Assembly (NCBI GenBank): GCA_014728045.1
Contig: WJMH01000022.1
Span: forward strand, 94,389-158,388
Source: Candidatus Omnitrophota bacterium
GTDB taxonomy: Bacteria > Omnitrophota > Gorgyraeia > Tantalellales > Tantalellaceae
Reading direction: 5' to 3'
DNA: 64,000 nt
How positions within the stretch are numbered: position 1 is the first letter of the stretch; each line of letters begins with the position of its first letter. Positions 9,806 through 18,908 of this stretch are shown piece after piece. Both the position numbers and the translations under genes were made by a program. The notes beneath the pieces are model-generated. The model was not told the origin of the DNA. It saw only the letters and a list, made by a program, of their open reading frames with translations, and did no database searches.

Positions 9806-10294
9806 ATGGACGACAAGAAGAACAAGAACCTGCCGGAAACATGGCAACCGGTTATAAGCGAGATGATGAACCTCAGAAAGCAGATGGACGACATGTTCAA
9901 CAGTTTTTTCACCACGCCGGCGAGTCCCATGAAAATACCATCGTTCTTCAAGGGGGAACGCTGGGCGTGGAGGCCCGAAGTCGACATGTACGAGACCAAG
10001 AAACAGGTAGTGGTAAAGGCTAACCTCCCCGGGTGTGACAAAAAGGACGTTAACGTGGAAGTAGAGGATAATGTGCTCACCATAAAGGGCAAAAAGGAAG
10101 AGGATAAAGAGGTAAAAGAGAAGGACTTTTACCACAAAGAGCAGCGGTTCGGTTCTTTCCAGAGGACGATAAGTCTTCCCAGATACGCCGATGTCGATAA
10201 GCCCAGGGTAAAGTTCAAGAACGGAGTACTTGAACTTAAGTTTCCCAAGACCAAAACCAGTTCCCAGAAAGCAAAGAAGATAAACATAAAATAA
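9806..10294 (+). CDS. Small heat-shock protein, Hsp20/alpha-crystallin
   Basis: An ATP-independent chaperone that holds unfolding proteins. The alpha-crystallin domain spans about residues 50-150 and includes RPEVDMYE, VVKANLPGCDKKDVNVEV, the DNVLTIKGKK strand and the C-terminal KFKNGVLELKFPK. The tail carries an I-x-I motif (INI). I chose ATG 9806 because AAGGAGG (9792-9798) is seven bases away; the ATG at 9800 is only one base from it and the upstream in-frame ATG at 9743 has no site. The gene closes the receiver-MgtC-ChaB run, and a strong hairpin follows the stop. Confidence 0.9.
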   Translation: MDDKKNKNLPETWQPVISEMMNLRKQMDDMFNSFFTTPASPMKIPSFFKGERWAWRPEVDMYETKKQVVVKANLPGCDKKDVNVEVEDNVLTIKGKKEEDKEVKEKDFYHKEQRFGSFQRTISLPRYADVDKPRVKFKNGVLELKFPKTKTSSQKAKKINIK

Positions 10295-10320
10295 GGGTCT
10301 TTCATCCATCCGGAGTGTGC

Positions 10321-10369
10321 TTAAAAGGAACACCCTGCGGATACAAATACCGGAGGGTGTTCCTTTTAA
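10321..10369. terminator. Hairpin terminator, bidirectional-looking
   Basis: Inverted repeat TTAAAAGGAACACCCT ... AGGGTGTTCCTTTTAA with a loop of about 17 bases, flanked by A- and T-rich sequence. It ends the Hsp20 operon ahead of the prenyltransferase gene. Confidence 0.75.
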
Positions 10370-10421
10370 AGATAAATAAATAGGACTTATATATAATATT
10401 ATATGTAATAGGGAACGTATC

Positions 10422-11327
10422 ATGAAAACCGGCCTATTCATTCATGTTACCAGGAGCAATTTCCTGCCGGCGAGCATCATACCTTTTCTCGCCGGAGCGG
10501 CACTAGCTTTCCAGAAGGGGGCCGCGATGAACCCTTTTAAAATGGTACTGGGCCTGGCCGGGGTTTCCTCGGCACATCTTGCCGGCAACCTTTTCAACGA
10601 TTATTTCGACCACAAAAGCGGCGCCGACACAGGTGAAGGTATTAAAAGCCCGTTTTTTGGTGGTTCAGGCGTGATACAGAACGGCCTTTTCAGCGCGCGG
10701 GACGTACTACTGCTGGCCGTTGCAATGCTGGCGGTGTCGGTATTTTCGGCATTTGGGGTCTTCTTCATAACGGGCGATCCGGTTTTTCTACTCATTATGG
10801 CGCTGGTGGGGCTATTAACTGTAAGTTACACCGCGCCGCCTCTTAAGCTGGCCTACAACAGGATGGGGGAAGCGGATATATTTTTTCTTTTCGGTGTTTT
10901 TCTGGTAATGGGCGGGTTCTATCTTTTTGCGGGGAGTTTCACGCTGGATTCACTGGCAGTGTCGCTTCCTGTTTCTTTTCTCATAACCGCCGTAATAATA
11001 TGCAATGAAGTGCCGGACATTAAGACCGACACGCAAGCCGATAAGAACAACCTTGTTTCTCTGGCCGGCAAGGATAAGGGGTATCTGCTTTATGGGGTGG
11101 CTCTTGTATTATCGTACGCCTCGGTCCTCTGGAATATATCCAGAGGCACCTTGCCGGCTTATTCGGCACTTCTGGTGGTTTTGTATATGCCCGGTTGGCT
11201 GGCATTCGGCATTCTCAGGGATAAGCATGATGACCAGAAGAGCCTCGTTAAGGCCAGTGGTCTTACGGTGCTATTGCACATGTTGTTGGGATTGGGTATT
11301 ATCGCCGGTATTCTTGCCAAGGCCTGA
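10422..11327 (+). CDS. UbiA-family prenyltransferase (MenA-like)
   Basis: A 301-residue polytopic membrane protein with eight to nine predicted helices. The first aspartate-rich motif is NDYFDHKSGAD (about residues 59-69), followed by the MenA-like GIKSPFFGGSGVI; the second is DIKTDTQADKNN near 190-202. These bind Mg2+ and a polyprenyl diphosphate. MenA attaches the tail to dihydroxynaphthoate in menaquinone synthesis, and similarity around FFGGSGVI favours that over haem O or tocopherol enzymes, but the aromatic acceptor cannot be read from sequence. The next gene encodes a polyprenyl diphosphate synthase, the likely donor source. Confidence 0.8.
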   Translation: MKTGLFIHVTRSNFLPASIIPFLAGAALAFQKGAAMNPFKMVLGLAGVSSAHLAGNLFNDYFDHKSGADTGEGIKSPFFGGSGVIQNGLFSARDVLLLAVAMLAVSVFSAFGVFFITGDPVFLLIMALVGLLTVSYTAPPLKLAYNRMGEADIFFLFGVFLVMGGFYLFAGSFTLDSLAVSLPVSFLITAVIICNEVPDIKTDTQADKNNLVSLAGKDKGYLLYGVALVLSYASVLWNISRGTLPAYSALLVVLYMPGWLAFGILRDKHDDQKSLVKASGLTVLLHMLLGLGIIAGILAKA

Positions 11328-11377
11328 AGAGATCTTTCCGTTCGGTAAGGGCGCGATACTGAACACGGGATAGAAGA

Positions 11378-12415
11378 ATGAAGCAGGATGAAAAGGAAAA
11401 TATGAATATGAGCCTTTCTGCGGGAAAAGTCTCGCGGAGGTTGCAGAAGGTTCTCGATCTCGGGGAGGGTGAGCTTTCGCGCCTTTTTTCATGTTCGGCC
11501 CTTACCGCGGGCAAAAAACTAAGGGCAAAATTATTCCTCTCCTTTTGCGGTGAAGATGACAGCCGGGCAGTGGATATCGCTTCTTCGATCGAACTATTGC
11601 ATGCCGCAAGCCTTATCCATGACGACGTACTGGACGGGGCTTCCTGCCGAAGGGGGCGCGCCTCGCTTTACCGGACAAGGGGAATCCCTGAAAGCGTTCT
11701 ATACGGCGATTACCTTTTTTCAGAAGCTTTCCGCCTGGTAAGCTCTCTTCCGGACCCGTATTACTTCCGTGAAATGACCAAAGCCCTTTCCGGTGTTCTC
11801 AGGGGCGAGGTCCTTGAACAGACAAAAAGAGCAGACCTTTCCCTCACCAGGGAAGGATACCTCAAGGTCATAGGCCTAAAAACGGGGAGCCTGTTCAGCC
11901 TGGCGGCCAGACTGGGCGCGCACGCAAGGAAAAGTGAAGATCTGAATGAGGAAAATGCTTCGCTTTTTGGGATGTATTCGGGAATGGCTTACCAGGTCAT
12001 GGACGATTACATGGATTATTTCGCGCAAAAAACCGGCAAGGACAGGTTCAGTGATATAAGAGAAGGCGTCATCACACTTCCTCTTATAATTCTCTGTGAA
12101 AGCTGTTCTTCCCGGGATATGGAGCAAATAGCTTCCTTTTTCAAATGTGATACGGCTTGTGAGGATCAGATTATGGATATATTGGATCTTATGCGGGATC
12201 ATAAAGTGCCCTCCCGTGTTCTGGGTGGGGCCAGGCGTCTCATCGCGAAGGCGCGAACATTTATTGATGAGGATATGCGCACCCGGGCCGCATCCGGGTT
12301 TGATGTATCAGGTTGGATATTGGAGAGGATAAACGATGCCGAAAAAGAATATAGTCATACTGGGGGGCGGCTTCGCCGGGATAAGTGCCCTGAGAAGGCT
12401 CAAGAGATACTCTAG
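11378..12415 (+). CDS. Polyprenyl diphosphate synthase
   Basis: A 345-residue all-helical trans-isoprenyl diphosphate synthase that condenses isopentenyl diphosphate onto an allylic primer. The first Asp-rich motif is DDVLD near 82-86, with LIHDD before it; the second is DDYMD near 208-212, with the basic GKKLRAKL stretch near the N-terminus. Chain length cannot be told from this; the neighbouring UbiA enzyme suggests a quinone side chain. ATG 11378 or the internal ATGs at about 11402-11408 are all possible starts. The last 80 bases overlap the next gene in another frame, an unusually long overlap. Confidence 0.82.
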   Translation: MKQDEKENMNMSLSAGKVSRRLQKVLDLGEGELSRLFSCSALTAGKKLRAKLFLSFCGEDDSRAVDIASSIELLHAASLIHDDVLDGASCRRGRASLYRTRGIPESVLYGDYLFSEAFRLVSSLPDPYYFREMTKALSGVLRGEVLEQTKRADLSLTREGYLKVIGLKTGSLFSLAARLGAHARKSEDLNEENASLFGMYSGMAYQVMDDYMDYFAQKTGKDRFSDIREGVITLPLIILCESCSSRDMEQIASFFKCDTACEDQIMDILDLMRDHKVPSRVLGGARRLIAKARTFIDEDMRTRAASGFDVSGWILERINDAEKEYSHTGGRLRRDKCPEKAQEIL

Positions 12416-13529
12416 GCTTCTGGAGGGTGAGTTCAAACTGGTCCTTATAGACAAGAGGACCTGTTTTGAGTTCCTTCCCATGCTGCCGGACGTTATAGGC
12501 GGCTGGATGAGGCCTGAACTATTAAGATACGAGCTTGCCCCTTTCGCCGAGAGGCAGGATATCGAATTCGTAAATGAACCGGTAGAAGCCATTGATACAG
12601 GTAATAAGCGCATAAGAACGAGGGGCCGGGATATCCCTTATGAATACGCCGTGCTTGCCACGGGCTCTGAAACGAACTTTTACGGAAATAGCTCCTTGCG
12701 GGAATCCTGCCTGAAGCTTGATAACGTTGATGACGCTCTTGCCATCAACAGGACCCTTACCGATAGATCCGGCCGGATGGATGAGATGAACATCCTTGTG
12801 ATCGGGGGAGGCTACACGGGGATCGAGATAGCGACAAATATAAATTACCTCTTGAGGGCTGGGTCCGGCAAATATAAAATCCATATCGTCGAAAAGGCCG
12901 ATGATATCCTGAAAATGCTGCCCGAGTGGATAGCCGGAAAAGTCAAAAAGGAGATGGATAATCTGGGTATAGAGATAATAACATCTGATTCCCTTGAAGA
13001 GTATGACGGTGAGGTGGCCGTTCTGGCTTCGGGCAGGAAGTTCTCTCCAGCGAGCTGTATATGGACAGCAGGGGTCAAGTCCGGGGCCTATCTTGAGCAA
13101 ACGGATCTGAATAAGAAAAGGACAAGGATAGTGGTTGAAAATGACCTCACTCCGGCCGATCACCATGGCAAAGATCTTTTCATAGCCGGGGATACGGCTT
13201 CCTTCACAGGGAGGGGCAAAGATAACCCCATCAGGATGGCCGTCATGTTCTCAATGGGGCAGGGGAAGACGGCCGCCAACAATATCATAAGGAGCATCCA
13301 GAAAAGACCTCTTGAGCGGTATAAAGTCCTGGACCTGGGGTATCTTGTTCCCATGGCGCATGGTAAGGCCCCGGGGGTTGTGATGCGCACCCGGGTGTGG
13401 GGGCTTTTGGGGTACATGATGCATTACTATATGTGTATCTATAGATCAGAACCGGAAAATATGGCGGGTATCGCGAAGGACGTGATATTTAAAATGCTGA
13501 AGAGAAAAATAAGGAGGGGAAATGGATAG
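12336..13529 (+). CDS. FAD-dependent pyridine nucleotide oxidoreductase, NDH-2-like
   Basis: A 397-residue flavoprotein. Residues 7-17 form the FAD dinucleotide fold (ILGGGFAGIS), a second nucleotide fold (VIGGGYTGIE) lies near 154 and the FAD-closing LFIAGDTAS near 283. The layout and a C-terminal amphipathic stretch near 345-390 fit type II NADH:quinone oxidoreductases, which pass electrons to quinone without pumping. GGAGAGGA lies before ATG 12336, so initiation inside the preceding gene is credible. With prenyltransferase, polyprenyl synthase and DoxX genes around it, a role in quinone reduction is the simplest reading; sulfide:quinone oxidoreductase is less likely because no cysteine pair stands out. 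Confidence 0.8.
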   Translation: MPKKNIVILGGGFAGISALRRLKRYSRLLEGEFKLVLIDKRTCFEFLPMLPDVIGGWMRPELLRYELAPFAERQDIEFVNEPVEAIDTGNKRIRTRGRDIPYEYAVLATGSETNFYGNSSLRESCLKLDNVDDALAINRTLTDRSGRMDEMNILVIGGGYTGIEIATNINYLLRAGSGKYKIHIVEKADDILKMLPEWIAGKVKKEMDNLGIEIITSDSLEEYDGEVAVLASGRKFSPASCIWTAGVKSGAYLEQTDLNKKRTRIVVENDLTPADHHGKDLFIAGDTASFTGRGKDNPIRMAVMFSMGQGKTAANNIIRSIQKRPLERYKVLDLGYLVPMAHGKAPGVVMRTRVWGLLGYMMHYYMCIYRSEPENMAGIAKDVIFKMLKRKIRRGNG

Positions 13530-13932
13530 GAGCAACCTGATAGATCTGGCGCTTTTCATACTGCGCCTTGCAGTGGGTGTGGTTTTCATAGCCCACGGTC
13601 TCCAGAAAGTATTCGGCATGTTCGGCGGATCTGGAATTGATGGGCTTTCCCGGATGCTTGAGTCTCTGGGGGTGATGCCCCCGGTCCTCTGGGCATGGGT
13701 GGCTGCTATAGGGGAGCTTGCCGGGGGCACTTTGCTTGTTCTGGGTATATTCCCCAGACTGAGCGCGCTTGTAATAGGGATGATAATGATGGCAGCTATC
13801 GTCCTGGTGCACTGGAAGAACGGTTATTTCGCTTCCAACGGAGGGTTTGAATATCCGCTTCTTAATCTTATGTGCTCTATCGCTATAATACTTGCCGGCG
13901 GCGGTAAATATTCTATTTTCAACAAGTTATAA
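13522..13932 (+). CDS. DoxX family membrane protein
   Basis: A 136-residue protein with four transmembrane helices. The first helix carries RLAVGVVFIAHGLQKVF, a DoxX hallmark, followed by the helix-two GELAGG motif and a final LNLMCSIAIILAGGG segment. DoxX proteins are linked to quinone-related electron transfer or redox protection, but the bacterial family has no single proven function. It overlaps the flavoprotein stop by 8 bp, after an AGGAGG site, and ends the four-gene redox operon. Confidence 0.82.
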   Translation: MDRSNLIDLALFILRLAVGVVFIAHGLQKVFGMFGGSGIDGLSRMLESLGVMPPVLWAWVAAIGELAGGTLLVLGIFPRLSALVIGMIMMAAIVLVHWKNGYFASNGGFEYPLLNLMCSIAIILAGGGKYSIFNKL

Positions 13933-14041
13933 ACTTCTTTCTATTTTTCGGGACCGTATTTGCTAACCGTAATGGTTCGTGAGCATATCGGCATCAGTTG
14001 TATGCTCTGGCGCGGTGAATTTAAGTTCCCGGGTTGCTTGG

Positions 14042-14069
14042 TTGCATGGATTTATGATGCCAGTATAAT
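14042..14069 (+). promoter_or_regulatory. Putative promoter of the UMF1-like transporter
   Basis: TTGCAT (14042-14047), 16-bp spacer, TATAAT (14064-14069). The expected start site falls inside the AAGGAGGA ribosome site (14072-14079), giving a leader of only a few bases before ATG 14082. Confidence 0.45.
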
Positions 14070-14081
14070 TATAAGGAGGAC

Positions 14082-15329
14082 ATGATAAAGCTCAAGCCCA
14101 CAAGCATCCTTCCTGTGCTAGCCTGGTCGTTCTACGATCTGGCTAACCAGTTCTTCGCCCTTAACGTGATATCCCTGCATTTTCCGCGCTGGATAAGCGT
14201 GGAAAAAGGAGCTCCTGAAATATATTTCAGTTTGTCTTTCGGTATCTCCATGTTCATGGTGGCCTTATGCGCTCCCTTTCTGGGGATGATATCGGACATG
14301 AAGAACTGGCGCAGGCTGTTCCTCGGCCTGTTCACGATCGTAGCCGTTATTTTCACCATAGCAATGGGTTTCGCAAAAGGCATTTTTCTTCCTCTTGTCC
14401 TTTTCGCGATAGCCAATTTCGGCTGCCAGGAAGCGGTGGTCTTTTATAACGCGCTTTTGACAAGGGTGGCTCCGCGAGAAAAGGTCGGGCTGGTATCCGG
14501 GTTCGGGATGATGCTCGGCTATATCGGCGCGATAGTCGCGCTTCTCTTTACAAAACCCGTAATAGTCGAAATGGGATACAAGGGGACCTTTATTTTTACC
14601 GGTATATTCTTTTTTCTTTTCGCTCTGCCCTGTCTGATCTTCGTAAGGGATGAGAAGCCCCCGGAAAAGATGGAACTCTCTTTCTTCCTGAAAAAAAGCA
14701 GCCTGCAGGAAATATACGCCAAGTTCCGTGAGACCCTGACGGAAGCCGAGCACTTCAAGGGGCTTAAGCATCTTCTGAAGGCTTCCTTTTTTCTGCTTTG
14801 TTTCGTGAACGCGATAATACTTTTCATGTCTGTATACGCGGTAAAGGTCTTCGGCCTCAAGGAAGGACAGATAATAGATCTAATGGCCTTTTCGGCCTTC
14901 TTTGCCGTGCTTGGCAGCATACTCTCCGGGTATCTGAGCGATATAGTGGGTTACGGCAGGTCGCTTGTCGCGATCTTCCTGATGTGGGCGTGCTGCATAA
15001 TAACCGGGGGGCTTCTCGGGCCTCCTTGGCACTGGCTTGTCGGGGCCCTGGCGGGAACGTGCATCGGATCCACATGGGTAGTTCTGCGGGCGATGGTGGT
15101 CAGGCTCGTGCCCCGGGAAAAGGTGGGCGAGGCGTTCGGCCTGTTCAACCTGGTAAGCTATTTTTCGGGTATAGCGGGTCCGGTATTCTTCGGGGTGATG
15201 CTGTTCTTTTTTTCACGCCTGGGTGTGGCCGGTTACAGGATATCCTTCATGAGCATGCTCATCTTCATGATAGGGGGGCTTTATTTTCTTCTTAGCAAAA
15301 AACCGGAAAAGACACGAGAGGTATTCTAG
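14082..15329 (+). CDS. MFS transporter, UMF1/Atg22-like
   Basis: A 415-residue major-facilitator protein with about twelve transmembrane helices. The opening WSFYDLANQFFALNVIS resembles the UMF1 family, in which SFYDWANS-type sequences begin helix one, and the helix 2-3 loop has the MFS pattern GMISDMKNWRR. The substrate is unknown. It ends two bases before the AMP-ligase/acyltransferase gene and is probably co-transcribed with it; that pairing could mean lipid or fatty-acid handling, as for the LplT-Aas pair of E. coli, where a transporter supplies lysophospholipid to a fused acyltransferase/acyl-ACP synthetase. That analogy is an inference from gene order. Confidence 0.75.
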   Translation: MIKLKPTSILPVLAWSFYDLANQFFALNVISLHFPRWISVEKGAPEIYFSLSFGISMFMVALCAPFLGMISDMKNWRRLFLGLFTIVAVIFTIAMGFAKGIFLPLVLFAIANFGCQEAVVFYNALLTRVAPREKVGLVSGFGMMLGYIGAIVALLFTKPVIVEMGYKGTFIFTGIFFFLFALPCLIFVRDEKPPEKMELSFFLKKSSLQEIYAKFRETLTEAEHFKGLKHLLKASFFLLCFVNAIILFMSVYAVKVFGLKEGQIIDLMAFSAFFAVLGSILSGYLSDIVGYGRSLVAIFLMWACCIITGGLLGPPWHWLVGALAGTCIGSTWVVLRAMVVRLVPREKVGEAFGLFNLVSYFSGIAGPVFFGVMLFFFSRLGVAGYRISFMSMLIFMIGGLYFLLSKKPEKTREVF

Positions 15330-15331
15330 TT

Positions 15332-18043
15332 ATGAAAAATAACCTGTGGGAACAGTTCGAGCAGACCGCTTCGGACAAGGCCGATAAGACGGCGATAAAA
15401 GACAAAAGTTCGGGCGAATGGAAGGACCTCACTTACGCGGAGCTGGAGGGAAAGATAAGGTCGCTGGCTCATTTTCTGGGCGAAGAAGGCGCCTCTGAAG
15501 GCGACAGGATAGGCATAATCCTTGAGAACAGGGCCGAATGGCCTTTGATATTCTTTTCGATAATCCTGTCCGACTGCGTATGCGTCCCCATAAACCCGAC
15601 CTCGTCAGAGAACGAAATAAAGAACATCATAAAAAATTCCGGTTGTGCCATCGTCTTTACAAGTAAAGATTATCATGATACCGCCAAAGATTGTGAGGGC
15701 ATAGACAAGGTCTATACGATCGGATCTGACGAATTCAAAAACGCTGTGAAGTCCCACGGGGACCGGAAGAAAAAGACCGCAGGTGCGAAAGAAGAAGACC
15801 TTGCCTGCATCATGTACACTTCGGGCACGACCTCAGAGCCAAAGGGAGTTATGCTTACCCACAAGAACATCCTCTCGAACTGTGATTCCCTGATTCGAAC
15901 GGACATAATCACCCCGGAGGATTCGGTCATATCCATGCTCCCGCTGCATCATATCTTTCCCTTTACGGTGACGATGCTACCGCCTCTTTTATACGGGGGC
16001 AGGGTGATCTATCCGGGCACGATGAGACGCGAAGCTGTTCTTGGCGCCATCAGGGAATCCAAGTCGACTGTTTTCGTGGTCGTTCCTCAGGTTCTGCATT
16101 CGATCAACCAGCAGATAAAAGAAAAGAAGAAAAAAATGATCTTCCCGGTCAACCTGCTTTTGAGCGCTTTTATCTGGGTATTGCACAAGGTAAGAGAGAT
16201 GTCCGGGATCAACCTTGCCCGGAGAGCCCTCTTTCCGGTTCACGCCAGGTTCGGCGGATCTTTCCGTTTTTTCGTAAGCGGCGGGGCGAAGCTGGATGAG
16301 AAGGTCGCCAGGAGCCTGCAGAGTTTCGGCTTTACCGTTCTGGAGGGGTACGGGCTCACCGAAAGCTCGCCCGTTCTTACCCTCAATCCCCCGGGAGAGC
16401 AGAAGTTCGGTTCGGCGGGGGTGCCCGTTCCCGATGTTGAGATAAAGATAAAGGATAAGAACGAAGAAGGCGTCGGGGAGGTCATAGCGCGCGGTCCCAA
16501 CATAATGAAGGGATATTACAAGAAGCAGGAGCTTACCGAGGAGACCTTGAAGGACGGATGGCTTCACACCGGGGATCTGGGATATTTCGATGAGGATGGT
16601 TACCTTTTCCTGACAGGTAGGGCCAAGGACGTTATCGTCCTGAGTTCGGGGATGAACATCTATCCCGACGAGATCGAAGAGGCTTACATGAGCGAGGCTC
16701 CTGTAAAGGAGATGTGCGTCTTCGAGGTCCCTTCCAAGAATGAAGGAGACCTCACCCTCTGGGCGGTGGTGGTGCCAGATGTTGAGTTTTTCAAAAAGTA
16801 CGGGGAGGTCAACCTCAAGGGCGTCATAAGGGACAGGTTCAATAACGTGTCAAAGGATCTTCCCGGGCATATGCGCCTGAGAGGATTTACCGTGACAATG
16901 GATGAACTCCCCCGGACCGAGCTGGGGAAGATACAGAGGTTCAAGGTTAAGGAAAAATACGGCAAGGAAGCCCGAGAGGGGGAAGAACCGGTAAAGACCG
17001 AGGAGGAACTCACCGAGGAAGACCGGGAACTGATGGAGACCGAGCACGGAAGGAAGATAATTGATTATCTCGCGGAGAAGACCGGGACGGAAAGGGAGGT
17101 CACCCCGAAAGATTTTCTGGAAATGGACCTGGGCATAGATTCTCTTGGACGGATAGAAATAGCCGAAGGCCTGGAAGAGGTGTTGGGCACAGGAATAAAG
17201 GACGAGGTCGTAGGCAGTGCCTTCACCGTGAAGGACCTGATAGAGGGGGTGGAACCCTTCCTGGGGGAGGAAGGGGCAAAGCCCTCCAAGGAAGGCAAGG
17301 AAAAAAAGGAAGGAAAACCCGCCGATTGGGGAAAGATCATCCGCGGCAAACCCCGGGAAGAGAACCTTGAGAAAATAGACCTCGATCCGGGATGGCTGGC
17401 CTGGCTGGGAGGATTCATTTTCATTTTCACGCACAGGATGCTCTTTAAAATATTCTACAGGCTGAAAGTGGAGGCCAGGGAAAATTATCCCGAGGAGGGC
17501 CCTTACATCATTTACGCGAACCATACCAGTTATTTCGATGGGTTTCTCGTGGCTTCGGCCCTGCCGGATTATCCCCGCCTTGAGCTTTTCTTCGTGGGTT
17601 TCCGGGCGTATTTTGAGGTGCCCATCATTCGGAACCTGGTAAAGATTGGCAGGATAATACCGCTTGATTTTTCATCTCACCTGCTTGAATCGCTGAAAAG
17701 CGCTCATTATGTCCTCGATCACGGCAAGGGGCTCTGCCTTTTTCCGGAGGGATTCCGCACCATCGACGGCAAGGTCGCGGATTTCAAGAAAGGCTTCGGC
17801 ATACTCGCCGTGGAAACACAGGCGAAACTGGTCCCGGTGGCGATCGAGGGCGCTTTTGAAGCATGGCCGCGCACCTCGAAGTTCCCGCGCCTTCATCCGA
17901 TCAAAGTGACTTTCGGTGAGGCTTTTACGCCGGAAGAGGCCGAGAAAACAGGAAAAGACCTCGGTGCCGAGGATACCTACGAGGCGGTGTCCCTGGGTGC
18001 GAGGCAAAAACTGATCGAACTCAAGGGGGAGGAAGACGAATGA
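15332..18043 (+). CDS. Acyl-AMP ligase / acyl carrier / PlsC acyltransferase fusion
   Basis: A 903-residue three-part enzyme. Residues about 1-540 form an AMP-dependent acyl ligase (P-loop YTSGTTSEPKG near 161-171, GYGLTESSP, TGDLGYFDEDGY, then GRAKD). Residues about 565-650 form an acyl-carrier domain with the phosphopantetheine serine in DLGIDSLGRIE (Ser near 604). Residues about 685-880 are a PlsC acyltransferase with NHTSYFDG near 730 and LFPEGFRT near 803. Together they could activate a fatty acid, load it on the built-in carrier and transfer it to a glycerophospholipid or similar acceptor. E. coli Aas has acyltransferase and ligase in the other order and no carrier domain. Confidence 0.85.
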   Translation: MKNNLWEQFEQTASDKADKTAIKDKSSGEWKDLTYAELEGKIRSLAHFLGEEGASEGDRIGIILENRAEWPLIFFSIILSDCVCVPINPTSSENEIKNIIKNSGCAIVFTSKDYHDTAKDCEGIDKVYTIGSDEFKNAVKSHGDRKKKTAGAKEEDLACIMYTSGTTSEPKGVMLTHKNILSNCDSLIRTDIITPEDSVISMLPLHHIFPFTVTMLPPLLYGGRVIYPGTMRREAVLGAIRESKSTVFVVVPQVLHSINQQIKEKKKKMIFPVNLLLSAFIWVLHKVREMSGINLARRALFPVHARFGGSFRFFVSGGAKLDEKVARSLQSFGFTVLEGYGLTESSPVLTLNPPGEQKFGSAGVPVPDVEIKIKDKNEEGVGEVIARGPNIMKGYYKKQELTEETLKDGWLHTGDLGYFDEDGYLFLTGRAKDVIVLSSGMNIYPDEIEEAYMSEAPVKEMCVFEVPSKNEGDLTLWAVVVPDVEFFKKYGEVNLKGVIRDRFNNVSKDLPGHMRLRGFTVTMDELPRTELGKIQRFKVKEKYGKEAREGEEPVKTEEELTEEDRELMETEHGRKIIDYLAEKTGTEREVTPKDFLEMDLGIDSLGRIEIAEGLEEVLGTGIKDEVVGSAFTVKDLIEGVEPFLGEEGAKPSKEGKEKKEGKPADWGKIIRGKPREENLEKIDLDPGWLAWLGGFIFIFTHRMLFKIFYRLKVEARENYPEEGPYIIYANHTSYFDGFLVASALPDYPRLELFFVGFRAYFEVPIIRNLVKIGRIIPLDFSSHLLESLKSAHYVLDHGKGLCLFPEGFRTIDGKVADFKKGFGILAVETQAKLVPVAIEGAFEAWPRTSKFPRLHPIKVTFGEAFTPEEAEKTGKDLGAEDTYEAVSLGARQKLIELKGEEDE

Positions 18044-18846
18044 TGCCGGTTCTTACAGCTTTTGTAATTATGCTTCTTGCCGTCTATTTAATAAGGTATA
18101 TAGAGAATAAAAGCCTTTTCTTCCCGATGAAGGAAGTCACCACCGACCCCGACTCGATAGGTCTGCTGTATGAAGAGGTATATTTTGAGACTGCCGACGG
18201 CAGACGCCTTAACGGATGGTTCATACCCCGGGATGGATCGGATTTCACGGTCATATTCTGCCATGGTAACGCCGGCAATATAGGCCACAGGCTGAGCAAA
18301 CTTTCCATGCTCAACGAGCTGGACCTTAGCGTATTCATCTTTGATTACCGGGGTTTCGGTAAAAGCGAGGGCGTTCCCCGGGAGAAGGGCCTTTACACGG
18401 ACGCGCTTGCCGCTTACGAATACATCTCAATATCCCGCGGCGTGCCCGAGAATAGGATAATCCTTTACGGCGAATCGCTTGGGGCAGCTGTTTCCGCCGA
18501 GGTAGCCGCGAAGAAGCGGCCGGAGGCTCTTGTTACCGAGGAAGCTTTCACCTGCCTGCGGGACATGGCCAAGAAAGCGTACCCGTACGTGCCGCATTTT
18601 ATCTTTTCCTCAAGACTTGATACCATGCGTGAGCTAAAAAAAGCGGAATGCCCCAAACTCATAATGCATAGTATAGACGACGAGATCGTTTTCTACGATT
18701 TGGGGGAGAAACTTTTCCGCGAGGCGAGGTCCCCGAAGGAGTTCCTCCAGCTCAGGGGCACCCACACTACGGCTTTTCTGGATTCGAAGGAACTTTATCA
18801 GGAAGGACTGTCATCTTTTCTGGAAAAGATACGCGGAAAAAAATGA
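18040..18846 (+). CDS. Alpha/beta hydrolase, membrane-anchored
   Basis: A 268-residue alpha/beta-hydrolase with an N-terminal membrane anchor (residues 4-20). The nucleophile serine is in YGESLGAA (near 145), a candidate acid lies in HSIDDEI (near 210) and the catalytic histidine in GTHTTAF (near 242). The oxyanion region FCHGNAGN matches ABHD13/17-like serine hydrolases. It overlaps the fused acyltransferase gene by 4 bp (ATGATG), so a lipid or thioester substrate is plausible, but this is position only. A peptidase role cannot be excluded. Confidence 0.78.
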   Translation: MMPVLTAFVIMLLAVYLIRYIENKSLFFPMKEVTTDPDSIGLLYEEVYFETADGRRLNGWFIPRDGSDFTVIFCHGNAGNIGHRLSKLSMLNELDLSVFIFDYRGFGKSEGVPREKGLYTDALAAYEYISISRGVPENRIILYGESLGAAVSAEVAAKKRPEALVTEEAFTCLRDMAKKAYPYVPHFIFSSRLDTMRELKKAECPKLIMHSIDDEIVFYDLGEKLFREARSPKEFLQLRGTHTTAFLDSKELYQEGLSSFLEKIRGKK

Positions 18847-18872
18847 GATCACAAGGCGCGGCCCGAATTTGG

Positions 18873-18902
18873 TTGGAGAATCAGCCGGTTACACAATATA
18901 AT
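18873..18902 (+). promoter_or_regulatory. Promoter of archease-rtcB, near-leaderless
   Basis: TTGGAG (18873-18878), 18-bp spacer, TATAAT (18897-18902). The archease ATG at 18909 begins six bases after the -10 box, so transcription should begin at the AUG. No ribosome site is present. Confidence 0.5.
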
Positions 18903-18908
18903 TGAATT

